From positions 1 through 9,802 of the forward strand of contig JAKAIH010000065.1 of assembly GCA_021825225.1 (NCBI GenBank): a stretch of 9,802 nt of DNA. Reading direction: 5' to 3'. The stretch is from Pseudomonadota bacterium (GTDB lineage: Bacteria; Pseudomonadota; Gammaproteobacteria; Burkholderiales; SG8-39). A program made the translations under genes and the position numbers. Shown in pieces: positions 1-6,581 of the stretch (positions within the stretch are counted from its first letter, which is position 1; every line of letters starts with the position of its first letter). The notes under the pieces were generated by a model. That model searched no databases and had not been told where the DNA came from. It saw only the letters and a list, made by a program, of their open reading frames with translations.

Positions 1-1
1 C

Positions 2-817
2 ATGACCCTGGGCTCGGGCTGCGCCAGCAAGACGCTGATCCGCATCGGCGGCGGCAGCCTCAAGTCGCTGGTGGTGTTCGTGTTCCTCGGCATCTCGGCC
101 TACGTTACGCTGAAGGGCGTGTTCGGGGCCTTCCGTGTGGCCGTGCTCGACCCGGTGGCGCTGCATTTGCCTGCAGGGCAGGATCTGCCTTCGCTCCTGG
201 CCCACGCCTTCGGCGCGGACAAGAAATCGATGCTCATGCTCGCAGCCGCGCTGGTGGCGGGCCTGCTGCTGCTGTTCGTGTTCCTGGACCGCGAATTCCG
301 CCGCAACTTCGAGGGCATCCTCGGCGGCGTGACCGTGGGGCTGGTGGTGATCGGCGGCTGGTATGTGAGCGGCAAGCTCGGCTATCTGGCCGAAGATCCT
401 AACACGCTGCAGGAGGCCTTCGTCGCCACCAACAGCGGCCGCCTGGAATCGCTGTCCTTCGTTGCGCCGCAGGCCTATCTGCTGGAACTGCTCATGTTCT
501 GGACCGACACCAGCAGGATCGTCACCTTCGGCATCGCCTCGGCCCTGGGCGTCGTCGCCGGCTCCGCTGCATACGCGCTCGCGAGCGGAAATTTCCGCTG
601 GGAAAGTTTCCGCGATTCCCAGGACACCGCCAATCACCTGATAGGCGGCGTGCTCATGGGTTTTGGCGGCGTGACTGCGATGGGCTGCACCGTGGGGCAG
701 GGCATCACCGGATTTTCCACGCTGGCGCTGGGCTCCATGCTCACGTTCTTGTCGATTGTCGCCGGCGCGGCACTGACCATGAAATGGCAATACGCGCGCA
801 TGCTCAAGGAAGCCTGA
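2..817 (+). CDS. YeeE/YedE-family sulfur-compound transporter, 5' partial
   Basis: This is the C-terminal part (271 residues visible) of an inner-membrane protein of the YeeE/YedE family, whose characterised members carry thiosulfate or related sulfur compounds into the cell. The family hallmarks are visible: a Gly-Ser-Gly-Cys-Ala-Ser segment with Cys7, and an Ala-Met-Gly-Cys-Thr-Val-Gly-Gln-Gly segment with Cys229. In the family these half-repeat cysteines line the conducting path. Hydrophobic segments lie near residues 22-42, 76-95, 107-123, 172-194, 213-235 and 240-260, and the protein ends in a short basic tail. Full-length members are usually about 350-400 residues and have sequence before the first Cys motif, so the ATG at position 2 is almost certainly internal and the gene begins left of the window. 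The exact substrate cannot be read from the sequence. It stands apart from the redox operon, with the tRNA genes between them. Confidence 0.88.
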   Translation: MTLGSGCASKTLIRIGGGSLKSLVVFVFLGISAYVTLKGVFGAFRVAVLDPVALHLPAGQDLPSLLAHAFGADKKSMLMLAAALVAGLLLLFVFLDREFRRNFEGILGGVTVGLVVIGGWYVSGKLGYLAEDPNTLQEAFVATNSGRLESLSFVAPQAYLLELLMFWTDTSRIVTFGIASALGVVAGSAAYALASGNFRWESFRDSQDTANHLIGGVLMGFGGVTAMGCTVGQGITGFSTLALGSMLTFLSIVAGAALTMKWQYARMLKEA

Positions 818-888
818 GGTTTTTCGCCAAACTCGGCCTTATTCGGCCGAAATCGGGGTGAATTCTGGCGCGAAAAGCGCGGATTTCA

Positions 889-918
889 TTGACACAAGTA
901 CTCCCGACAAATTAAAAT
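889..918 (+). promoter_or_regulatory. Sigma70-type promoter of the tRNA-Lys genes
   Basis: A perfect -35 hexamer TTGACA (889-894) is followed after 18 bp by TAAAAT (913-918), five of six matches to the -10 consensus. The next bases are a G+C run (CGCGCC, 919-924). This GC-rich discriminator between -10 and start is typical of stringently controlled stable-RNA promoters. Transcription would start near 924-926, a few bases before the first tRNA at 932. The rest of 818-931 holds no gene. Confidence 0.8.
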
Positions 919-931
919 CGCGCCTCTTTTC

Positions 932-1007
932 GGGTCGTTAGCTCAGCCGGTAGAGCAGCGGACTTTTAATCCGTTGGTCGCCAGTTCGAATCTGGCACGG
1001 CCTACCA
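932..1007 (+). tRNA. tRNA-Lys (anticodon TTT)
   Basis: The full cloverleaf can be drawn by hand: acceptor 932-938 with 997-1003, D stem 941-944 with 953-956, anticodon stem 958-962 with 970-974, T stem 980-984 with 992-996. The anticodon loop CTTTTAA (963-969) places TTT at 965-967, reading lysine AAA/AAG. The T loop is TTCGAAT. The discriminator is A1004 and CCA is encoded (1005-1007). Two wobble pairs occur in the acceptor stem, including G1-U72 at the very end. It lies directly behind the promoter at 889-918 and is followed 43 bp later by a second lysine tRNA, probably in the same transcript. Confidence 0.97.
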
Positions 1008-1050
1008 ACAGTTCAAGCGGATAGGCGCTGCCAGAGCCTGTTCGTCATGT

Positions 1051-1126
1051 GGGGCGTTAGCTCAGCTGGTAGAGCAGCTGACTCTTAATCAGTTGGTCGT
1101 AGGTTCGATCCCTACACGCCCTACCA
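1051..1126 (+). tRNA. tRNA-Lys (anticodon CTT)
   Basis: The cloverleaf is: acceptor 1051-1057 with 1116-1122, anticodon stem 1077-1081 with 1089-1093, loop CTCTTAA (1082-1088) with CTT at 1084-1086, which reads the lysine codon AAG. The T loop is TTCGATC, the discriminator is A1123, and CCA is encoded at 1124-1126. As in the first tRNA, the terminal acceptor pair is a G-U wobble. The two genes share most of the D arm and acceptor 5' strand, consistent with duplication and anticodon change. No separate promoter is evident in the 43-bp spacer. Confidence 0.96.
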
Positions 1127-1143
1127 ATCTCTTCACCGCCAAG

Positions 1144-1202
1144 GCAGATCGCGCACTCGCGTTATTGCCGAGTGCGTGTATCTGCGTTGCCCAGCAACGC
1201 AG
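1144..1202 (+). other. Two competing hairpins after the tRNA genes
   Basis: Hairpin A pairs GCAGAT (1144-1149) with ATCTGC (1180-1185), continues through three more pairs around a bulged T1179, then pairs GCACTCG (1153-1159) with CGAGTGC (1169-1175), leaving a 9-nt loop. Hairpin B pairs CTGCGTTGC (1182-1190) with GCAACGCAG (1194-1202) around a 3-nt loop. The two share bases 1182-1185, so both cannot be complete together. Neither is followed by a T run, so a simple intrinsic terminator is not shown. Hairpin A is placed where tRNA 3' trailer processing or Rho-linked termination would be expected. The remainder of 1203-1337 holds nothing I can identify. Confidence 0.5.
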
Positions 1203-1355
1203 CAAACCTCGCTGCGCCATCATGTTTCCTCTGCGCCCAAACCAGTGAGTCCACGCGCGACTAGATCGTTCGGACTATTTGCAAATGCGATTGGCAGGGC
1301 TAGCCTAGATCCACCAAGTCCGGCCCGGCTGGGATGCAGGAGAGGAGCGAATCTG

Positions 1356-1622
1356 GTGGACGTAGCGGTGAAATTCGAAATACCGGAGAGCGTCAGACAA
1401 AAAGTCACGCAATGTCCACACGACTTCGGCTGCCTTGCGAGCGGTCACTGCGGCAAGCGACAAGTTTGCGCGGTCGAGTATTCATACGGCGACAATGTGA
1501 TGCTCCTGGCCTCCAATGAGCCGGCGTGCTGTCCCTATCGGGTCGCTTTCGGATACAGCCAGCTATGCACCTGTGCGGTTCGCGAGTACCTGCACGCCAT
1601 GAAGCATGGTGGTATCGGCTGA
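1356..1622 (+). CDS. Small cysteine-rich protein of unknown function (88 aa)
   Basis: I do not recognise a named family. The chosen start is GTG at 1356, because a strong Shine-Dalgarno run AGGAGAGGAG (1338-1347) ends 8 nt before it; the same frame stays open upstream to 1176, but that stretch overlaps the hairpins and reads like non-coding sequence. The 88-residue product has eight cysteines: Cys20, 26, 32 and 38 at regular six-residue spacing, a Cys58-Cys59 pair within Cys-Cys-Pro-Tyr-Arg, and Cys71-x-Cys73 near the C-terminus. There is no signal peptide or membrane segment, so it is probably cytoplasmic and binds a metal or Fe-S cluster, or is a thiol protein (inference). It lies 100 bp before an FNR-type site that belongs to the next operon and has no clear promoter of its own. 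Confidence 0.7.
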   Translation: MDVAVKFEIPESVRQKVTQCPHDFGCLASGHCGKRQVCAVEYSYGDNVMLLASNEPACCPYRVAFGYSQLCTCAVREYLHAMKHGGIG

Positions 1623-1721
1623 GGGCGCTGCTTTCGACCCGCGAGGCGGTGGTCGCCATTCCCGCTGCATCTCTCTCAAATTCACCGGGTTGAAGGCATT
1701 TTTCCTTTGCTTTCCGGGTGT

Positions 1722-1735
1722 TTGATCTAGGTCAA
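1722..1735 (+). promoter_or_regulatory. FNR/Anr-type binding site
   Basis: TTGATCTAGGTCAA matches the FNR/Anr consensus TTGAT-N4-ATCAA at nine of the ten defined positions. The symmetry extends outward as an imperfect palindrome: GTGTTTGA on the left (1718-1725) against TCAAAACAC on the right (1732-1740). FNR and Anr are oxygen-sensing [4Fe-4S] regulators that activate genes without oxygen. The centre (1728.5) is about 41 bp before the predicted transcription start, the standard class II activator position. The CRP/FNR-type paralogues Dnr and NnrR can use similar boxes and are not excluded. Confidence 0.82.
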
Positions 1736-1756
1736 AACACCCTGCGCTCAGGGGAA

Positions 1757-1762
1757 GATACT
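1757..1762 (+). promoter_or_regulatory. Predicted -10 element of the FNR-dependent operon promoter
   Basis: GATACT matches TATAAT at four of six positions. Placed as -12 to -7 it predicts transcription from about 1769-1770, which puts the FNR box at -40.5 to -41.5. There is no recognisable -35 hexamer, as expected when FNR occupies that place. The spacing is the main support; the hexamer alone would be weak. Confidence 0.55.
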
Positions 1763-1768
1763 TGCCCT

Positions 1769-2008
1769 GTCGCATTGGTGGATACGCGTTGAATGGCATC
1801 AGGTTGAAGCATCAGACCAGGAAATCGGCGTGCTTGCACGCGCGCGGCACAGGCTCAAAGCAATCTCCCGGATTGAATTCGGTTGAGCCGAAAGCAGGTC
1901 CTGCAAAGCCCGTCAGCGGCGCAACAGACGACGGGCCGGCCGATTCCACCATCCCATTACCCGATAGACAAGCCGGCAAAGGCGGGCCGAGATATGAAGG
2001 CGAATGCA
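1769..2008 (+). other. Long structured 5' leader of the redox operon
   Basis: About 240 nt separate the predicted start site from nfnA. No gene is supported in it, but it holds several inverted repeats: GCGTGC/GCACGC (1828-1833, 1836-1841); a nested pair GGCTCAA/TTGAGCC (1852-1858, 1883-1889) enclosing CAATC/GATTG (1861-1865, 1871-1875); GCAG/CTGC (1894-1897, 1901-1904); and a perfect 7-bp stem GCCCGTC/GACGGGC (1908-1914, 1930-1936). I could not match it to a known riboswitch class. It may be an RNA-level control region or just GC-rich leader. Confidence 0.35.
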
Positions 2009-2956
2009 ATGTCCAATTTTGAAATCGTGACGCGCGAGGATTTCTCCGATGTCACTTACCTGCTCGAGGTGCGCCATCCGCTGATGGCAAAGGCCGCGAA
2101 GCCGGGGCAGTTCGTGATCGTGATGCTGAACGAGCACGGCGAGCGCATCCCGCTCACCATCGCGGATTTCGACCGCAAGAAGGGAACCATCACGCTGGTG
2201 ATCCAGGCCGTGGGCAAGACCACCAGGCAGATGCAGGCCGAATGCAAGGTCGGCACCAAGCTCTACGGCATGGTCGGCCCGATGGGGATTCCGACCCATA
2301 TCGCCAAGGCGAAAAAAGTGGTGTGCGTGGGCGGCGGCCTCGGCGTGGCGCCGGTGTTCCCGCAGGCGCGCGGCTACAAAGAGGCGGGTGCGTACGTGAT
2401 CGGGGTCCTCGGTTTTCGCAACAAGGATCTCGTGTTCTGGGAAGACAAGTTCCGCGCTGTCTGCGACGAGCTGATCCTGTGCACCAACGACGGCTCGGTC
2501 GGGATGAAAGGTTTTGTCACCGACGGCATCAAAGTTGCGCTCGCGGGCCACAACGACATCGACGAAGTCGTCGCGATCGGCCCGCCGGTGATGATGAAGG
2601 CCTGCGCCGATGCGACGCGCGCGGCCAAGATCAAGACCATGGTAAGCGTCAACCCGATCATGGTCGACGGCACCGGCATGTGCGGCGGCTGCCGCGTGAA
2701 GGTCGGCGACCAGGTGAAATTCGCCTGCGTCGACGGTCCGGATTTCGACGGTCATCTGGTCGATTTCGACGACCTGATGGTCCGCCTTTCGCGCTACACC
2801 AAAGTCGAGAAGGAAGCCCACGAGCGCTGGTCGGAAAGCTGCCGCATGACCAAGCAAGTCGGCGCAGCCGCGCTCGATGCGCTGGCGCGCGGGCACGTGC
2901 AGCAGGCCGAGCTGCTCGAACTGCCCGATCCGTTGGATGACGCGCCCGGAGGCTGA
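2009..2956 (+). CDS. nfnA: NfnA-like ferredoxin:NADP+ oxidoreductase flavin/[2Fe-2S] subunit
   Basis: This is the small subunit of an NfnAB (SudBA-type) complex, which passes electrons between ferredoxin, NADH and NADPH. Residues 1-100 form the flavin-binding barrel, with the FAD motif Arg46-Ile-Pro-Leu-Thr and GQFVIV near 33-38. Residues 103-215 form the nucleotide-binding fold, with Gly-Gly-Gly-Leu-Gly-Val-Ala-Pro at 108-115. The [2Fe-2S] site is Asp220 with Cys225, Cys228 and Cys240, the unusual one-Asp, three-Cys set known for this family. Start: ATG 2009 has AAGG 8 nt upstream and matches the usual N-terminus of homologues; ATG 1994, five codons earlier, has a poorer ribosome site but is possible. 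The 315 residues exceed the usual roughly 280 because of a C-terminal extension of about 40. It heads the operon behind the FNR-type promoter, with nfnB 84 bp downstream. Confidence 0.88.
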   Translation: MSNFEIVTREDFSDVTYLLEVRHPLMAKAAKPGQFVIVMLNEHGERIPLTIADFDRKKGTITLVIQAVGKTTRQMQAECKVGTKLYGMVGPMGIPTHIAKAKKVVCVGGGLGVAPVFPQARGYKEAGAYVIGVLGFRNKDLVFWEDKFRAVCDELILCTNDGSVGMKGFVTDGIKVALAGHNDIDEVVAIGPPVMMKACADATRAAKIKTMVSVNPIMVDGTGMCGGCRVKVGDQVKFACVDGPDFDGHLVDFDDLMVRLSRYTKVEKEAHERWSESCRMTKQVGAAALDALARGHVQQAELLELPDPLDDAPGG

Positions 2957-2974
2957 GCCGCTTCAAAGTCAGTA

Positions 2975-2998
2975 ATCGCGGCATCGCGGCATCGCGGC
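2975..2998 (+). repeat. Three tandem copies of an 8-bp repeat
   Basis: ATCGCGGC occurs three times in perfect succession (2975-2982, 2983-2990, 2991-2998) in the 84-bp spacer between nfnA and nfnB. The array ends 29 bp before the nfnB ribosome site. Such short arrays are prone to copy-number change by replication slippage; no function is evident. Confidence 0.85.
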
Positions 2999-3040
2999 GC
3001 CGACAGCCGCCCGTCGAAATTTGCTCTAAAGGATAGAAAG

Positions 3041-4540
3041 ATGGCGAAGAAAAAGACGATTCGTACCATACCGCAGGAACGCACGCCGATGCGCGAGCAG
3101 AATGCGCAGGCGCGCGCGAAGAATTTCGAGGAAGTGGCCTGCGGCTACAACCTGGAAGAAGCGCTGCGCGAATCCGAGCGCTGCCTGATGTGCCCGGACC
3201 AGCCCTGCGTGTCCGGCTGCCCGGTGAGCATCAATATTCCGGGGTTCATCCAGAAGATCAATGAAAAGAACCTGCGCGGCGCCTACGATATCCTCACCGA
3301 CACCAATCTGCTGCCCTCGATTTGCGGCCGCGTCTGCCCGCAGGAAAACCAGTGCGAAGGCGTGTGCACCGTGGGCGAGTCGCTGGAAGCGGTCGCGATC
3401 GGGCGCATGGAGCGCTTCGTCGGCGACACCGCGATCAAGGAAGGCTGGGTCAACATCCCGTACATCGAGCCGAACCGCTTCCGCGTCGGCATCGTCGGCT
3501 CGGGCCCGGCCGGCATGGCCTGCGCGGCCGACATGGCCAAGGCCGGCTGCGATGTCACCGTCTACGAAGCCTTCCATCAGGCAGGCGGCGTGCTGAAATA
3601 CGGCATTCCCGATTTTCGCCTGCCCAACGAGGTGATCGACGCAGAGATCAACAATCTGAAGAAGCTCGGGGTCAAGTTCGAATGCAACACTCTGGTCGGG
3701 CGCCTGTTCACGATCGAGCAGATGATCGACGAGATGGGCTTTCACGCCGTGTTCATCGGCGTCGGCGCCGGCTATCCGACCATGCTCAACATCCCCGGGG
3801 ACTCGTCCAACGGCGTGCTTTCGGCAAACGAACTCTTGACGCGCTGCAATTTGATGCGCGCGCGGGATTTCCCGAATTTCGATACGCCGCTGCCGATCGG
3901 CAAGCGCGTCGCCGTGGTCGGCGCGGGCAACACCGCGATGGACGCGACGCGGGTGTCGCTGCGCCTGGGCGCGGAAAAGGTGTACTGCGTCTACCGCCGT
4001 TCGCGCACCGAGGCGCCGGCGCGCGCCGAGGAAGTGCATCACGCCGAGCAGGAAGGGGTGGAATTCCACTGGCTCACCGCTCCGGTGGCGGTGTTGGACG
4101 ACGGCAAGGGCAATGTGCGCGGCATGCGCTGCGTGAGGATGGAATTGGGCGAGCCCGACGACTCCGGCCGGCGCCGTCCGGTGCCGGTCGCAGGCAGCGA
4201 ATTCGATTTCGAGACCGATTTGATCGTGTATGCGATCGGCACGAATGCGAATCCGATCATGGGCCAGACCTCCAAGCTCAAGCTGAACAAATGGGGTTAT
4301 ATCGGCGCCGACGACAACCTGGCCACTTCGGTGGCGGGCGTGTTCGCCGGGGGCGACATCGTCACCGGCGCGGCTACCGTGATCCAGGCGATGGGCGCCG
4401 GGCGCAAGGCGGCGCGCAGCATGAAGGCCTATCTGGGCATCCGCGATCCGGGACTGCCCTATATCAGCGCGGAGGGCGCCGGTACCTTGTTCGGCATCGA
4501 CGCGCGCGAGCGCAATTTCGCGCGCGTGCGCATCGCCTAG
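3041..4540 (+). CDS. nfnB: NfnB-like / glutamate synthase small-chain family oxidoreductase
   Basis: This 499-residue FAD and iron-sulfur protein is the expected partner of the preceding NfnA. The N-terminal Fe-S part has two Cys groups, Cys48, 51, 56, 60 and Cys95, 99, 105, 109, which in the family hold two [4Fe-4S] clusters. An FAD-binding Gly-x-Gly-x-x-Gly is at 150-158 (GIVGSGPAG), an NADPH-binding one at 294-299 with the Tyr-Arg-Arg-Ser segment at 318-321, and the family's closing FAD motif Ala-Gly-Gly-Asp is at 436-439. Start: ATG 3041 has AAAGGA (3027-3032) 8 nt upstream. It is about 30 residues longer than typical NfnB at the C-terminus (about 468-499). A homologue acting with a glutamate synthase large chain is the alternative, but no gltB-like gene is present and the NfnA neighbour argues for NfnAB. 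The reaction is probably electron transfer among ferredoxin, NADPH and NADH; whether it bifurcates is not shown. Confidence 0.88.
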   Translation: MAKKKTIRTIPQERTPMREQNAQARAKNFEEVACGYNLEEALRESERCLMCPDQPCVSGCPVSINIPGFIQKINEKNLRGAYDILTDTNLLPSICGRVCPQENQCEGVCTVGESLEAVAIGRMERFVGDTAIKEGWVNIPYIEPNRFRVGIVGSGPAGMACAADMAKAGCDVTVYEAFHQAGGVLKYGIPDFRLPNEVIDAEINNLKKLGVKFECNTLVGRLFTIEQMIDEMGFHAVFIGVGAGYPTMLNIPGDSSNGVLSANELLTRCNLMRARDFPNFDTPLPIGKRVAVVGAGNTAMDATRVSLRLGAEKVYCVYRRSRTEAPARAEEVHHAEQEGVEFHWLTAPVAVLDDGKGNVRGMRCVRMELGEPDDSGRRRPVPVAGSEFDFETDLIVYAIGTNANPIMGQTSKLKLNKWGYIGADDNLATSVAGVFAGGDIVTGAATVIQAMGAGRKAARSMKAYLGIRDPGLPYISAEGAGTLFGIDARERNFARVRIA

Positions 4541-4616
4541 GCAGGATGCGCGCAAGCGATTAACGCAGGCGGCGAAACATACTCAACAGCGGCCAAACAG
4601 CAGCTACGGAAAAAAC

Positions 4617-6530
4617 ATGAACGATATGACCATAGAGAAGACGGTTAAGAAGCCCGGCAAGAAAGCTGGAGCGCCCGCAGGCAGGAAAGCGGCGATCAAG
4701 CTCAAAGAGCACATCGTCGAGATCATCAGCGACTCGGGCGAGGGCGCGCAGAAGTGCGGCCAGTCGCTGGGCGCGATCGCCGCGCAGATGGGCAACGGCA
4801 TCTGGACCACGGAAATCATTCCCGCGGAAATCCGTCCGCCGGCGCGCAGCGTCGCCGGCGCGAGCGGCAACCGCATTCGCATCGGCGCCAAATACATCAC
4901 CAACGGCGGCGACGAGACCGACCTCGTGGTCGCGTTCAACGAGCAGGTGCTGCTCGGACGGGTGCGCGCGAAAGAGCTCAAGCCCGACTGCATGATTCTG
5001 CTGGAGAGCATGTGGCGCACCAACGCCGATCCCAAGATCGCCGCGTCCTACGCCGAAACTTACGACAAACTCGTGGCAGCGGGCTACCGGGTGTACGAAA
5101 TTCCGATGGAAGAGGAGTGCAAGAAGATCGTCGCCGATGCGCGCCGCGGCAAGAACATGTTCGCGCTGGGCATGCTGTGCTACATCTACAGCCTGGAGCT
5201 GAAGCTCGCCGTGGATCAGATCGTGATCGCGTTCGGCAAGAAAGACCAGAGCGTGGTGGACGCGAACATCAAGCTGCTCAATGCCGGCCAGGCATGGGCG
5301 GAAGCCAATCTCGACTTCTGCTACAGCATCCCCGCGGTGCGCTCCACCGTGCCCCAGATCGTGGTCAACGGCAACACTTCGCTCGCGCTGGGCGTGCTCG
5401 CGTCGGGCATGGAAATCTGCGCCATGTACCCGATCACGCCCGCCACTTCGGCTTCGCACTATCTGTCCGAAGTGTTCGAGAAGGTCGGCGGCATGGTGCA
5501 CCAGGCCGAGGACGAAATCGCCGCCTGCGCGTTCGCGATCGGCGCGTCCTACGCCGGCAAATGCACGGTGACCATCACCTCCGGTCCCGGCTACTCGCTC
5601 AAACAGGAAGGGATCGGGCTCGCGGTGATGGGTGAAATTCCGCTGGTCGTGGTGAACGTCCAGCGCGGCGGCCCGAGCACCGGCCAGCCGACCAAAATGG
5701 AGCAGGGCGATCTCATGGCTGCCATCTTCGGCAGCCACGGCGACGCGCCGAAAGTGGTAATGGCGCCGGGCACCATCGAGGAATGCTTCTATTCGATCAT
5801 CACCGCGCGCAAGATCGCGGAAACGTTCAACATGGTGGTGGTGGTGCTGACCGACGCCGGCCTCGCCACTTCGCAGCAGCCGTTCGCGCGCCCGCAGTTT
5901 TCCGAAACCTGGATGGCGCCGCCGATCGACCAGAGCCCGGTTCCCGCCGGCGCCAGGCCCTACGACTGGGATCCGAACACCGGCCTCGCGCGCCGCTTCA
6001 TTCCGGGCCAGCCCGGCGGCATGCACACGCTCACCGGGCTCGCGCACGACCGCGACAGCCACGTTGCCTACGATTCGGAAACGAACGAGGAAAGCCTGCG
6101 CGCGCGCAGCCTGAAGCTCGCCGCGCTGCAGAAGACGCTCAAGGCGCCGACCGTGTTCGGTCCGGCCAAGGGCGATCTGCTGGTGATCGGCTGGGGCAGC
6201 ACCAAGGGCGCGATCGAGGAAGCGGTCGAAATCATGCGCGCCGAAGGCAAGAAAGTTTCCTCGATGCACCTGCAGTTCCTGCAACCGCTGCCGCCCGGAA
6301 TCAAGGAAATCATGCAGGGCTTCAAGAAGGTCATGACCATCGAGAGCAACTGGAGCGACCGCCCCGAGGACAAGATCATCGACGAGAGCAACCGCCGTTA
6401 TTCATCGGTGGCGATCCTGCTGCGCTCGCGCTACCTGGTGGATGTCGACTGCTGGAGCGAGGTCAAGGGCCAGCCGATCAAGCCCGGCACCATCCGCCGC
6501 GTGATGGCCGAGAAACTGAAACAGAAATAA
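4617..6530 (+). CDS. korA: 2-oxoacid:ferredoxin oxidoreductase, fused gamma-alpha subunit
   Basis: This 637-residue subunit works with KorB to oxidise a 2-oxoacid, most likely 2-oxoglutarate, with CoA to acyl-CoA and CO2 while reducing ferredoxin in the cytoplasm. Residues 30-235 form the gamma domain (Ser-Asp-Ser-Gly-Glu-Gly at 38-43). The alpha domain follows from about 250, with Tyr271-Pro-Ile-Thr-Pro-Ala-Thr, the Glu298-Asp-Glu region, Thr321-Ser-Gly-Pro-Gly at 321-325, and Gln349-Arg-Gly-Gly-Pro-Ser-Thr-Gly-Gln-Pro-Thr, all typical of this class. The size fits the two-subunit Kor type described from Thauera. The first 28 residues are unusual: rich in Lys, Ala and Pro, before the gamma fold begins. 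The ribosome site ahead of ATG 4617 is weak (ACGGA at 4606-4610), so its translation may depend on the upstream gene. Substrate choice among 2-oxoacids cannot be settled from sequence. Confidence 0.9.
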   Translation: MNDMTIEKTVKKPGKKAGAPAGRKAAIKLKEHIVEIISDSGEGAQKCGQSLGAIAAQMGNGIWTTEIIPAEIRPPARSVAGASGNRIRIGAKYITNGGDETDLVVAFNEQVLLGRVRAKELKPDCMILLESMWRTNADPKIAASYAETYDKLVAAGYRVYEIPMEEECKKIVADARRGKNMFALGMLCYIYSLELKLAVDQIVIAFGKKDQSVVDANIKLLNAGQAWAEANLDFCYSIPAVRSTVPQIVVNGNTSLALGVLASGMEICAMYPITPATSASHYLSEVFEKVGGMVHQAEDEIAACAFAIGASYAGKCTVTITSGPGYSLKQEGIGLAVMGEIPLVVVNVQRGGPSTGQPTKMEQGDLMAAIFGSHGDAPKVVMAPGTIEECFYSIITARKIAETFNMVVVVLTDAGLATSQQPFARPQFSETWMAPPIDQSPVPAGARPYDWDPNTGLARRFIPGQPGGMHTLTGLAHDRDSHVAYDSETNEESLRARSLKLAALQKTLKAPTVFGPAKGDLLVIGWGSTKGAIEEAVEIMRAEGKKVSSMHLQFLQPLPPGIKEIMQGFKKVMTIESNWSDRPEDKIIDESNRRYSSVAILLRSRYLVDVDCWSEVKGQPIKPGTIRRVMAEKLKQK

Positions 6531-6581
6531 GCCGCTTCGCGACAATGAAGCAGCCCCTGACTTGGGAAAGGTGAGAGAACC

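Noticed and set aside
833..850. 6-bp hairpin TCGGCC/GGCCGA after the transporter gene as a terminator
   Set aside because: The stem is short and is not followed by a T run, so intrinsic termination cannot be supported.
1102..1126. tRNA-Lys 3' end as an attachment site for an integrated element
   Set aside because: No second copy of the tRNA 3' end, integrase gene or composition shift is visible in the window.
1291..1306. Sigma54-like promoter (TTGGCAGGGCTAGCCT) before the small Cys-rich gene
   Set aside because: The GG to GC spacing is 2 bp too short for the -24/-12 consensus and the -12 side matches poorly.
1362..1374. Thirteen bases (GTAGCGGTGAAAT) identical to a conserved 16S rRNA segment
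   Set aside because: The match stops on both sides and the stretch is explained as the beginning of the small Cys-rich gene; there is no surrounding rRNA structure.
1883..2008. N-terminal extension of NfnA from TTG 1883
   Set aside because: It has no family similarity, no ribosome site, and overlaps the structured leader; homologues begin at the Met-Ser-Asn-Phe segment.
1762..2022. 86-codon ORF starting at TTG 1762 in the leader
   Set aside because: There is no ribosome site, it starts before the predicted transcription start and overlaps nfnA in another frame, and its product looks like random translation.
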